Below are positions 43,333 through 52,639 of a stretch of DNA of 64,000 bases, piece after piece. The notes beneath the pieces were generated by a model. It searched no databases. It was not told the DNA's origin and was given only the letters and a program-made list of their open reading frames with translations. Location of the stretch: positions 31,898,425 to 31,962,424 of the forward strand of contig CAIIXF020000010.1 of the NCBI GenBank assembly GCA_903813345.2. The letters are read 5' to 3'. The DNA comes from Owenia fusiformis. Lineage: Eukaryota > Annelida > Polychaeta > Sabellida > Oweniidae. Both the position numbers and the translations under genes were made by a program. How positions within the stretch are numbered: the stretch's first letter is position 1; every line of letters begins with the position of its first letter.

Positions 43333-46300
43333 AAAAGCCCAGCCAGACAGAAGTTACACTCGAGTTGACGGAAGCAGACATACTTGAAGAGCCGTTGTTT
43401 ATCAGCAATTTTGAGAACGTGGAATTGACTAATGGTATCTACGTATGTTGCGGGCTTGATGGCGTAATTGAAGCAAATATGCTTGTTGACACTGGGGCAA
43501 CAGGTACGCTGTTATCTGAGTCTACATATAACAGAATTCCAGTGGACAAGAGGAACCGTTTGATGCCCGTGAATAGACGGGTAACTGGTGTTGACGGCGG
43601 AGCTGTTGGAATTCTAGGGAAGTGCACCATGCAGCTTCAAGTGGGAGAACAGACAAGGAACTGTACTGTATACGTCGCGAAAATTCCTGGCGAGGGCATA
43701 CTTGGCATGGATTTCCTACAAGGGTGTGAGTGCACAATAAATCTGAAACATGGCCGCATTGAATTCCCCGGGGAAAATGTAAGATGCACATCAAGTGAAA
43801 AGACTGAATTTTGTTGCAAAGTAATAGTGGATTCGACGTGTTATGTTCCTGCGGGACATGAAGCAATTTTGCAAGGCAAGGCAACAGAAGACCTTTCTAG
43901 TGTGAACGGCCCCGGCCTAGTCGAGCAATTTTTCCAGGAAAATGGCAAGGACCGGGGTGTTGCTGTAGCCAGAACATTGGTAAACCCGGGTAATGAAATA
44001 ATACCAATTCGTGTAATTAATCCAGGCCCGTATGGCTGCACAGTATATCGTGGCACAGCTATTGCCGAAATGTCTTCTATTGACGAAGTAATCAGCGATC
44101 GGGACGATTATGCAAACCCAGATACTGGTTTAAAAGTAATGCATACGGGTATCGCCAGTAGTCGTGTCCCAGAGCATCTTCAAGAACTGTTTAAAGAATC
44201 CACAAAGTCAATGGATCATGAAGAGAAAGAATTGGTGGCTGATCTGCTCTGTAAATACTCAGACGTTTTTTCAAAGGATGACAGTGACCTCGGTAGAACT
44301 AATTTAGTTAAACATTCGATTGACACAGGCAACGCAATTCCGATCAAGCAGAGACCAAGAAGAATGCCTTTCTGGAAAAGCGAAATAGCTGCTGAAGAAA
44401 TACAGAAATTACTTGACAAAGGCCTTATAGAACCGTCTCAGTCGCCATGGTCCTCGCCCGTCGTGTTAGTCAGAAAAGGTGACAAAGACCCTTCTATCGA
44501 ATCGAGACTAGAAAGAGGAAAAGTGAGATATTGCGTGGATTATCGAATGCTTAATGCAGTCACCGTGAAAGATGCGTTTCCGATCCCACGCATTGATGAT
44601 TGCTTAGACAGATTAGGCAGTAAAAAGGCGAAATACTACAGCCTCCTCGATTTAGTTATGGGCTATAACCAGGTGGCACTGGACGATGATGCAAAATTGA
44701 AATCAGCGTTTAGTACAGGGACTGGCTTTTACCAATGGAACGTCATGAGCTTCGGACTAGTCAACGCGGGTTCAACGTTTGAACGATTGATGGAAAGAGT
44801 ACTGAATGGGCTCGTATTTGACGTTTGCTGTCTCTACGTTGACGACGTGTGCGTTTGGGGTAGCTCAGTTGCAGAGATGGTTACCAATTTGTCCAGAGTA
44901 TTCGACAGATTCCGAGAGGCAAATCTAAAGCTGAAAAGTAACAAATGCAAGCTATTTAAAGATTCGGTCGTGTTCCTTGGGCACAAAATATCAGAACGCG
45001 GTATTGAAATGGACCCCGAAAAAATTCGTGTAATCCTAAAATGGAACACCCCTGTTACTGTAAAACATGTTCAAAGCTTCCTTGGTTTTGCATCTTATTA
45101 CAGAAGGTTTATTCGCGATTTTTCTGGAATTGCAAAGCCACTATACCAGCTGACTGAAAAGGGAGCACGTTTTAAATGGTCTGTTGAATGTGACATCGCA
45201 TTCCAAAGAATAAAGAAGGCTGTGACTAGCGAACCGATATTGGGGTATCCAAAATCTGAGGGGCAATTCGTGCTTGACGTAGATGCTTCGAACGAACAGA
45301 TAGGTGGCGTACTAGCTCAAGTCCAAGGTGAAAATGAAGTGGTCCTGTCTTATGGCAGTAGAACTTTATCAAAAGCAGAGAGAAATTACAGCGTTACCAG
45401 GAGAGAGCTACTCGCCGTGATACATTTTGTAAAGCACTGGAGGCACTATTTGATCGGCAAAAACTTCAAAATACGGACGGACCATGCATCACTTCGATGG
45501 CTGATGAATTTCAAAGAACCGGAAGGCCAGACAGCACGATGGCTTGAAACGTTAGGCGCTTTTGATTTCACCATCGAGCATCGCCCGGGTCGCCTGTCAG
45601 GAAATTGTGATGGTCTGTCCAGAATGCCAGAGACGTCAAACGCAAGTCGTCCAATACAACCTACAGTGATGTCGAACGCAAGTCGTCCAATGCAATCTAC
45701 AGGAGCAGATGATGCTACAGGGGAGGGTGATTCTATGAGTACTAGCCAGACAAGCAAACCAGCAAGTAATTTACAGACGGCTGTATCGCAAAACGTAGAT
45801 GTGAAGGCATTGAAAATACCTCCAGAATTTGAGCTAACTGAAATAGCTGATCAGCAACAAAAAGACGAGGCGATCCGCGAGGTGATTCGATATTTGAAAA
45901 ACGAACTTGCTAAACCATCGTGGGAAGAAATATCAGATCAGACACCAGAGTTTAAAGCGTATTGGGGTCAATGGGCATCCTTGCAACTTAAGGAAGATGT
46001 GCTTTACCGGAAGTGGGTCAGTGAAGATGGCACTGAAGTAAGGAGGCAATTGCTGTTACCGAGTGGACTACGAGACAGGGCGCTGAGTCAGCTACATGAC
46101 TCAAGACTCTCTGGGCATATGGCAACGAAAAGAACCATTGAAAGAATGAAACAGCGATTCTACTGGCATGGAATGAGCACGTACGTTAAACGTTATTGCC
46201 GTCAATGCGACATTTGTGCTGCCAAGAGGAATCCACAGAAGCAACCCAGAGGCCCGTTGAAACAATACAGGCTTGGAGCCAACATGGAGAGGGTTGCCCT

Positions 46301-47339
46301 GGATATACTTGGACCACTGGTAGAAAGCACAAGGGGCAACAAATATATATTAGTCCTGTCGGATTACTTTAGTAAATGGACGGAAGCTTTTGCAATGCCG
46401 TGCCAAACTGCTGAGGTTGTATCAAGGATAGTAGTTGAAGAGTTCGTATGCAGATACGGAGTTCCACGTGAGTTGCACGCCGACCAGGGCCGACAATTCG
46501 AAAGCAACCTATTCCAAGAGTTGTGCAAGCTACTGGGTGTCCGGAAAACAAGGACGAGTCCTCTGCACGCATGTAGCGACGGCCAAGTGGAGAGGTATAA
46601 TAGAACACTGGAGGAAATGCTCTCTAAATACGTGGATTTGGCGCAGAAAGACTGGGACGAACATCTGTCCTATGTCATGCACGCCTATCGTTCGTCCGTG
46701 CACTCGACTACCAAGGAAACGCCAAATATGCTGTGGTTAGGAAGAGAAGTTGAAATGCCTATAGATTTATCAACATCCTGTCCCCCAGATACGCCGTGCT
46801 GCATCACTGAATTCTGTGAACGGATGCGTGAACGCATGCAAGCTGCAGGGCAACGGGCACGCGAACAATCTGCCATTGCAGGAGTAAGGCAGAAACGAGG
46901 CCACGATGCACGACTTGCTACCAAGACCTACAAAGAAGGAGACGCAGTTTGGTTACACAACCCTACCCGTGTCAAAGGACGCTCGCCTAAATTACAGAAC
47001 TTTTGGGAAGGTCCTTACATGGTCGTTACCTGTATTTCTGATGTGTTGTTTAGAATACAACGAAGTCCGAAAGGAAAATACAAAATCGTGCATCATAATC
47101 GGTTGAAGCCTTATGAAGGGACCAATTTTAAAGCTTGGGAGACTCAGGAGATCACAGACGCAAAGACTTCTCAATCCCCGCCTGTGAATGCTCAAAATAA
47201 GCAGTCTAAACAAAGTTTCGTGGATCAAGTGGCTCCAATTGTCGATGCAAACGGCAGAGGTTTCCCCAATGATAAGCCCAGAGAACGCCCAAGGAGGAAC
47301 AGGAAAGCCCCTAGGAGATATGGCCAAGAGCCCCAATAA
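43272..47339 (+). CDS. pol: Pol polyprotein (protease, RT, RNase H, integrase)
   Basis: Expressed by -1 frameshift; no ATG begins the ORF (position 43365 is TTG). Counting residues from 43365: protease DTGATG at about 42; reverse transcriptase with CVDYRMLNAVT near 389, SLLDLVMGYNQV and the catalytic YVDD at about 491; RNase H opening VLDVDASNEQIGG near 638 and including TDHASLRWLM; integrase zinc finger LHDSRLSGH...CRQCDICAAK near 910-950; catalytic D, D, E in ALDILGP (about 978), HADQGRQF (about 1039) and GQVERYN (about 1075); and a GPY/F-type module (WEGPYMVV) near 1215. It ends in a basic tail. No chromodomain is visible. All catalytic residues are present. Confidence 0.93.
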   Translation, partial: TEPGKRQTIEQQGQPSVETVKKPSQTEVTLELTEADILEEPLFISNFENVELTNGIYVCCGLDGVIEANMLVDTGATGTLLSESTYNRIPVDKRNRLMPVNRRVTGVDGGAVGILGKCTMQLQVGEQTRNCTVYVAKIPGEGILGMDFLQGCECTINLKHGRIEFPGENVRCTSSEKTEFCCKVIVDSTCYVPAGHEAILQGKATEDLSSVNGPGLVEQFFQENGKDRGVAVARTLVNPGNEIIPIRVINPGPYGCTVYRGTAIAEMSSIDEVISDRDDYANPDTGLKVMHTGIASSRVPEHLQELFKESTKSMDHEEKELVADLLCKYSDVFSKDDSDLGRTNLVKHSIDTGNAIPIKQRPRRMPFWKSEIAAEEIQKLLDKGLIEPSQSPWSSPVVLVRKGDKDPSIESRLERGKVRYCVDYRMLNAVTVKDAFPIPRIDDCLDRLGSKKAKYYSLLDLVMGYNQVALDDDAKLKSAFSTGTGFYQWNVMSFGLVNAGSTFERLMERVLNGLVFDVCCLYVDDVCVWGSSVAEMVTNLSRVFDRFREANLKLKSNKCKLFKDSVVFLGHKISERGIEMDPEKIRVILKWNTPVTVKHVQSFLGFASYYRRFIRDFSGIAKPLYQLTEKGARFKWSVECDIAFQRIKKAVTSEPILGYPKSEGQFVLDVDASNEQIGGVLAQVQGENEVVLSYGSRTLSKAERNYSVTRRELLAVIHFVKHWRHYLIGKNFKIRTDHASLRWLMNFKEPEGQTARWLETLGAFDFTIEHRPGRLSGNCDGLSRMPETSNASRPIQPTVMSNASRPMQSTGADDATGEGDSMSTSQTSKPASNLQTAVSQNVDVKALKIPPEFELTEIADQQQKDEAIREVIRYLKNELAKPSWEEISDQTPEFKAYWGQWASLQLKEDVLYRKWVSEDGTEVRRQLLLPSGLRDRALSQLHDSRLSGHMATKRTIERMKQRFYWHGMSTYVKRYCRQCDICAAKRNPQKQPRGPLKQYRLGANMERVALDILGPLVESTRGNKYILVLSDYFSKWTEAFAMPCQTAEVVSRIVVEEFVCRYGVPRELHADQGRQFESNLFQELCKLLGVRKTRTSPLHACSDGQVERYNRTLEEMLSKYVDLAQKDWDEHLSYVMHAYRSSVHSTTKETPNMLWLGREVEMPIDLSTSCPPDTPCCITEFCERMRERMQAAGQRAREQSAIAGVRQKRGHDARLATKTYKEGDAVWLHNPTRVKGRSPKLQNFWEGPYMVVTCISDVLFRIQRSPKGKYKIVHHNRLKPYEGTNFKAWETQEITDAKTSQSPPVNAQNKQSKQSFVDQVAPIVDANGRGFPNDKPRERPRRNRKAPRRYGQEPQ

Positions 47340-47745
47340 AAAACGAATACAGTCAAATATTATAGTTCGTGTACGCCCGGTCCGTTCGAGGCCCGTGTAG
47401 CCGTGGGAATTTTAGTTAGTAATGGAATGCGGAAGAGGCTGGTAATCAACGATTTTATGACCTCCGATTATACGGGCGATTATCCCCTAACCGCAAAGTG
47501 CCTGACCAGCGCGTGGCTACAGTGTTAATTGATATTCGACCCGGGGTCAATGTTTGATCAGAAGTTGTTCGCTCGCCTCTGAGGAGGAGCCTACCTCATG
47601 ACAAGTAAAGAGGCGGGGCTTAACTTCAAAGGGAACCGACGTACTCCGTAACTAATCCCGAAACGGATCAAACCCCATCCCTACGTTATATCCCAGATGC
47701 ATTTCAGTCATTCTACAGACGAAGTTTCCAGGCGACACACGAAAA
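47340..47745 (+). other. spacer between pol and ORF3
   Basis: About 400 bp without a long frame. TTATATCC (47686) and an initiator-like TCAGTCA (47704) precede ORF3 but are only about 19 bp apart, too close for a normal TATA-initiator pair. How ORF3 is translated (spliced RNA, internal promoter or reinitiation) is not evident. Confidence 0.4.
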
Positions 47746-48396
47746 ATGTCAGAGTTCAAAATTCCTAGAAAATGTGCGATATGCGAGAGAAGGTGTAACA
47801 CGTTTGGCGAATTACGCCAACACCTAGATGAGAGCCACCCCGATGTGTGGCGGGGAGTGCGCGTTCCAGCCCAAGAAAGCGCAAGGAACCCCGAAGACAG
47901 ATCCCGGTCACGTTCCCGTTCGCGTTCCAGAAAGACGGCAAACGCCCAACGTACTTCTCAGTCGTCTACGGCCGTGAGAGGAGGTGCATCACCTGAGTGC
48001 AGCGTGCAGGTCAACGCACGGGACCCGCTAAATCTTATGTCGGACGCGGCGGCCCAACTAGCATCAACTGGAGACAGGGCCGCGAAAAGAGGACGAACTG
48101 AGGACTCGCCACCCAAAGGATCGTCGGCCGCGAAGAGAAGGCCCGCCAGCCCAACCTGTGGAGAGACGTCAACCTCACGGTCGTCGGAAATGGCAGTCTT
48201 GGCGAAGAAGGACACCGAGAGCGTTCTCCCCATTACAGGGCCGGCGGCAGGGCTCGCAGCCAACGTAAGGGCCCTGCTGGAACAAGGGTACGCCGTACGT
48301 CGTTGGGAGCGTTCCACTGAAACCTTCGGGCCAGACGGGGCCGTCCAGCAGAAGGTGGTGGAATCCGTCACGCTGGACAGGCCACATAAGAAATGA
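47746..48396 (+). CDS. third ORF: C2H2 zinc-finger, RS-rich protein
   Basis: 216 residues from a true ATG (GAAAAATGTC), intact, between pol and the 3' LTR. Near the N terminus CAICERRCNTFGELRQHLDE continues to SH, a single C2H2 finger (C-x2-C-x12-H-x4-H). An RS-repeat stretch (RSRSRSRSRSRK, about residues 46-58) follows, then Ser/Ala-rich sequence with basic, nuclear-localisation-like KRGR and KRRP motifs, and a more ordered C terminus (VRALLEQGYAVRRWERS, VESVTLDRP). There is no signal peptide or transmembrane segment, so it is not an envelope protein. Base composition matches the element. A nuclear, nucleic-acid-binding role (targeting, silencing evasion, RNA handling or a captured host gene) is inference; I know no family for it. 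Confidence 0.75.
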   Translation: MSEFKIPRKCAICERRCNTFGELRQHLDESHPDVWRGVRVPAQESARNPEDRSRSRSRSRSRKTANAQRTSQSSTAVRGGASPECSVQVNARDPLNLMSDAAAQLASTGDRAAKRGRTEDSPPKGSSAAKRRPASPTCGETSTSRSSEMAVLAKKDTESVLPITGPAAGLAANVRALLEQGYAVRRWERSTETFGPDGAVQQKVVESVTLDRPHKK

Positions 48397-48404
48397 ACCG
48401 TATT

Positions 48405-48770
48405 TGATCATGAAGTACGACAACATTGAGAGCATTATATTTATTCTGTGCTGCTTAATGAATTCGCTGTGCTGACAGTTCATTCGAAGAGCGACAATAT
48501 TTGGAACATTTTAGACTTTTATACTTCAATAATATTTGAAATACGACAACATTGGGAATATCATATTTATTCTGTGCTGCTAATAATTCGCCGTACTGAC
48601 AGTTCATTCAATGGAACAATATTTGGAACATTATATTATTGTGCTACTAACGAACTTGCCATGCTGATAGTTCATTCGAAGGGCAACGATATTTGGAGCA
48701 CTGTATTTTATATTTATCAAATCCGTCACTACACGCTGATATACCAACAAAAGTGACGATATTGGGAACA
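48405..48770 (+). repeat. degenerate tandem repeats in the 3' untranslated region
   Basis: Units of about 95-130 bp recur: TACGACAACATTG...ATATTTATTCTGTGCTGCT...CTGACAGTTCATTC...ACAATATTTGGAACATT, starting near 48414, 48541 and (partial) 48645, with a last fragment at about 48754. Divergence between units contrasts with the identity of the LTRs, so the array predates this insertion and belongs to the family. Confidence 0.65.
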
Positions 48771-48954
48771 TTGCATTTGTGCACGCAGGACGCCAATTAT
48801 TAAATTCGCTGGGCGGTGTATGCCATTTACGTAGAACTATTTTCGTTTAATTACTTTACGATTTCTGCAACCATATTGGGTGAAATGGACTCTTGTATAA
48901 TTCTATATTTGATAACACTTTGTACATGACGCTGACCCCGGAGTGGTCAAGTCT

Positions 48955-48966
48955 AGGAGGGGGCAG
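48955..48966 (+). other. polypurine tract
   Basis: AGGAGGGGGCAG immediately precedes the 3' LTR, where the RNase H-resistant primer for plus-strand DNA should lie. Confidence 0.8.
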
Positions 48967-49451
48967 TGTGGAACACGTGGCCCGGTTATTGTTTTCTGTA
49001 CCATTTATATGTATGTCAATCATAAGTCGGTGTGTGCCTCACATCATGTCATTGGCCAGATCACTACCCAATCATCATCTTTGTACATCATTATTTCACA
49101 TGTAGTATAAAATACCCTGATCATCCCATTTTCATTAGAGTTACTCAGAGCTAGAGGCACACACATACACCTTGAAGATCTTATAATAAAGTTGTTGTGT
49201 ATTGTACGTATTTGTTACTAGTTCTGTGTTTCCCGACCTCCCCCTCCCGGGGAGGTTGGGGCTCTCATACCCACATCCCTCGACTTGTAGCAGCTGACCT
49301 GTTCCCCCCCCACATCCAGTCCACCTTATGACGGAGCGGCGCGGTGATGCAGAGACCAACAGACTCCCCCCCCCCTCAGGTTAAGGTGACCGGACTTGAA
49401 GCTGGGACCGGCCCCGGTATAAAGTACAGCACCCCCTCACTCGGTTCTACA
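48967..49451 (+). repeat. 3' LTR
   Basis: 485 bp, identical by eye to 40305-40789. TATAAAA lies at 49106-49112 and AATAAA at 49185-49190; the latter should end the element's transcripts. Confidence 0.93.
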
Positions 49452-49455
49452 ACTT

Positions 49456-51269
49456 AAAAAACTCTGATTACAGTTAGACTCAGGCTATCTAGTTTGATTA
49501 GAGTCTGCTTTGAAGGATGTGTCTAAAGAAACTTTATTAATCCATAAACAAAACAAAAATAATTCGGCAAGGCAAAACAAACCTTATTATATCAGTTTGA
49601 TTAGAGTCTGCTATAAAGGAAGCATCCTATGTAATTTAAATTATTCCATACACAGAACTTGATAAATAATTTGCCAAAGAAAATCTCCCATATTTTCCTT
49701 CAGATTTTTCCAAGTTTAGAGTTTTGAAAAATAAGCCCTGTTTTTGGTTTTTATTTTTTAATCATCAACACATATCATATAAACTGAAAACACTTTTCAG
49801 TACAAATGCTCTGCCCTAGTGAATAAAGTAAAACCATGGACTTTCAATCTATTGAATGCCTATGGTAAAACAAACTAAATAAAAACGAAATAAAAAATTC
49901 TGAAAATATTATTTGCAGTTTCATATACTTGCTATTTGAGATTTCTCAGCACTTATTGAAGTAATTGAATAAAGAAATAAACCCTCAAAAATCTGAAAAC
50001 ACTTTTTAAATTTTAACTCCCCCCCCCCTCTGCATGAAATAGATAATTAAAATAAATATATAGTATAACACAAGATGAAAATAGATATAACAGAAACTAG
50101 GACTATGAACCCTTTTTCTGGTCAAGCATTTTAATTAGCCGTTCAACCATTTTAATTAGCTGTTCAACCGTTTTAATTAGCTGTTCAACCGTTTTAATTG
50201 GCTGTTCAAGCATTTTGATTTTCTTAAACCCATGAGAATATCAATATGTAGTAGGTATTGTTGTGTTGAGCATTGTTATAAAAAATATTTGCCAAGAAAG
50301 AACATGGTAATTAAATCTGTTGTGAATAATGTGTTTCACACATAATATACAATCAATATCAAAATAGTCCTCGTTTGTATTTTTTAAATTTTAGTGAGTC
50401 ATACTCTTGATATTTGGTGTTAACTACACATGGATACATTTGAAGACCCATTTTGCTGGGGGGGGGGGTGACTACTGGCCTGTTCATTGTATATAAACTT
50501 TTGCGGGGGTCCTGAGCTAAACCCTCCGATATCAATATGTTCCCAAACCAATCTTTTTGTATATCATGGGTATAGCAATAATCCATCTACCTTGACAAAA
50601 TTTTACTGAAATTATTAATTCAGATGTTTTCCATTGAAACTGTGAAAATTAAGTCTTTGGTGCCTGAATGCATTATTACTATAAAAACATTTTCACTAAA
50701 TAAAGCAATCAACTTGTGATTACATGTTTGTATTATTTTGTACATCATACCCTGCTTCTTTTGATCATACATGTATATCAGTCTAATCATGAACAAAAAC
50801 AATGGTGTCTCATCTTGTGATTTTGTTAAGTTTAAAGGAAATCTTAAGAAACATATGAACATGAATTTAGTAATTTACTATAATAAACATGCATGTATGC
50901 TTGCAGAAAAATATCCTAATATACTGTTGTTGAATAGAGGTAGATTCAAATCCTTACTTAAAGATAATTTTAATTCAAGTAAAATAATTACTTTTTTGGA
51001 ACGATACCAATTCAGGATGGTTGCAGGGCTTGAACTATGTAATCATTGAACAAAACGTATTGCAACCATTTACATTTCAATGTGAAATGGTTGCAGTTTA
51101 CAATGGTTGCAGATTACAATGATTGTATAGAAATGGTTGCGCAGTCATTGTAAAAGAGTTGACTTTGTTTGGTTGAACGCAATGGTTGCACAATGATTGC
51201 TTATCACCGTACAATGGTTTTTCCTTTGATCTTAGTAGTTGAAACAATCAGTATTCAATGATTGATGGA
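49456..51269. other. right interior of the host DNA transposon
   Basis: AT-rich, with no recognisable transposase. It contains a run of 10 G near 50459, a 21-bp minisatellite at 50120-50222, and an open frame of 92 codons at 50771-51049 (+) with no known domain. Confidence 0.5.
50120..50222 (+). repeat. minisatellite, 21 bp x 5
   Basis: Five tandem units of the GTTCAACCGTTTTAATTAGCT type, the outer ones diverged. Confidence 0.85.
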
Positions 51270-51860
51270 AACGGTTTAAATTCGGACTTTCAAGGTTGAA
51301 TTTTTTATAAGGGTAAGAGACTTGAAAGAAATGCTAAATTATGTTCTTTAAAAGTTTGAGTCTCATTAATGCTAATAAAAGTTCTTTTTCAAGAGATGGT
51401 GTACTTACTGGTTCTATCCTTTTCTTCATACCTTCTTTTTGGTGTCTCAATTGTAGGCCTCTTTCCAATATATTGCAATGCCCTGGCTTTAACTAAAAGT
51501 ACATTGTATAACCAAAATTCTCACTATTGCGAAGTAACCCCAGGCTCTGACATTCCAACAGTTAAGAGGTTTCTCCTAGCACATTTTACTGGATTAGCTT
51601 TTGAAGTGTCCCTATTGTTCATGTTAACAGTAGGGTGTGGATTGAGGTTTGTCAGATAACCATCACAAAATGGTTTCAGCATACCAACTTGCCCTTCCCC
51701 TCTCTTCCCTTCCTGACTTGCCTGACCTGTTCTCTTAAGCCAAACCGCTGCTAGTTCTCACCACATTGGAAATTTCATTTCATCAGTAACATTTCCCCTC
51801 TTCACAATGCAATCAGGATGTCTGGTGTCATTGTTGCAGGGTCCCATAAAACACCAATAG

Positions 51861-52375
51861 CACTGGTGATCCGCTCGATTACGCTGGTTACCGAAGCGGT
51901 TCGTTTTGGTAACAAAATTTCGGAACGTCGAAGGTACGATTTTTCTTTTTTCCTTATTTCATGCGTTGTAGGCAGAATCCCCGAGATGTTTTTTCTCACA
52001 AACGTGTATCAGCATCATATGTTTTAGAAAATGTACATGTAGCTCAGAAGACAACAGAATCGTCGAATTAATTTCTCATTTAAGTTACAGAAATGGTTTG
52101 GGTTAAAAGTGCAGATCTTAACTGTTTTTCGAAAAACCGTTTATGTAACTTGAGTGAGGAATTAAATCGACGACTCTTCTGAACTATTTGTTTGCAAATG
52201 TGTACATTTTCTTAAACATCTGATACTGATACACGTTTGTGTTAAAAATGTCGTGGGAATTCTGCCTACAACGTGTGAAATAAGGAAAAAAGAAAAATCG
52301 TACCTTCGATGTTCCGACATTTTGTTACCAAAACAAACCGTTTCAGTAACCAGCGTAATCGAGTGGATCACAGTG
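51861..52375. mobile_element. palindromic MITE with CACTG ends and 5-bp target duplication
   Basis: The right end, read inward, is CACTGTGATCCACTCGATTA; the left end is CACTGGTGATCCGCTCGATT. AATAG flanks both sides (51856-51860 and 52376-52380). The two halves are inverted copies almost to the centre (about 52110), so the 515-bp element is one long hairpin. CACTGTG equals the RAG recombination-signal heptamer (CACAGTG or its reverse), and 5-bp duplications are typical of Transib and RAG-like transposons. Chapaev or CACTA elements can also begin CACTG but make 4- or 3-bp duplications. No protein is encoded. Confidence 0.75.
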
Positions 52376-52558
52376 AATAGTTTTGCTTGCTGAAGTTCAA
52401 ATATTTCCTCTTTATATTGCACATTACTTCATTATGGATTCATGCATACATGAAGAGGTTCAAGGGTATCCAGACATGTTTACTATATGATGTCTATCCT
52501 ATATGTCAAATGTGTCCAATATCCTAAATAAACAATTCCAACATTATTCAGCATCTTG

Positions 52559-52639
52559 AGTGGTACTCTCAATTAAAGACCTAAGTGGTACTCTCAATTA
52601 AAGACCTAAGTGGTACTCTCAATTAAAGACCTAAGTGGT
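52559..52639 (+). repeat. minisatellite, 25 bp x 3
   Basis: Three exact or nearly exact units starting AGTGGTACTCTCAATTAAAG at 52559, 52584 and 52609, with a partial fourth. Confidence 0.9.

Larger units (their letters stand above)
40305..49451 (+). mobile_element. intact Ty3/gypsy-type LTR retrotransposon
   Basis: A complete element: 5' LTR, leader, gag, pol, a third ORF, polypurine tract and 3' LTR, flanked by ACTT on both sides (40301-40304, 49452-49455). The LTRs are 485 bp each and read as identical, including C-runs of 8 and 10. Domain order protease, RT, RNase H, integrase is that of the Ty3/gypsy (Metaviridae) group. The inserted DNA is visibly richer in G+C than its surroundings. 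Identical LTRs and unbroken ORFs imply a recent insertion that may still be competent. Confidence 0.93.
39537..51313. mobile_element. DNA transposon with 44-bp perfect TIRs, host of the nested retrotransposon
   Basis: The 44 bp at 39537-39580 (starting CCCTTATAAAAAATTC) are an exact inverted match of 51270-51313. Just inside both ends lie arrays of TGGTTGCA/TGCAACCA-like words (39580-39770 and 51048-51230), the layout of subterminal transposase-binding repeats. Without the inserted LTR retrotransposon the element would be about 2.6 kb. No transposase was recognised in either flank part, so it is probably non-autonomous. No clear target duplication flanks it (left ...GCAGTAT, right TAAGAGA), so the superfamily is open. 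Confidence 0.7.

Noticed and set aside
43365-43367. Apparent start of Pol
   Set aside because: The codon is TTG, not ATG, and the frame is open upstream to 43272; frameshifting from gag explains expression better.
47746-48396. ORF3 as an envelope gene
   Set aside because: There is no signal peptide, transmembrane segment or cysteine pattern of a surface protein; instead it has a C2H2 finger and RS repeats.
39537-51313. Assigning the outer transposon to piggyBac or Harbinger by its CCC end
   Set aside because: There is no TTAA or TWA duplication at the boundaries and no transposase inside.
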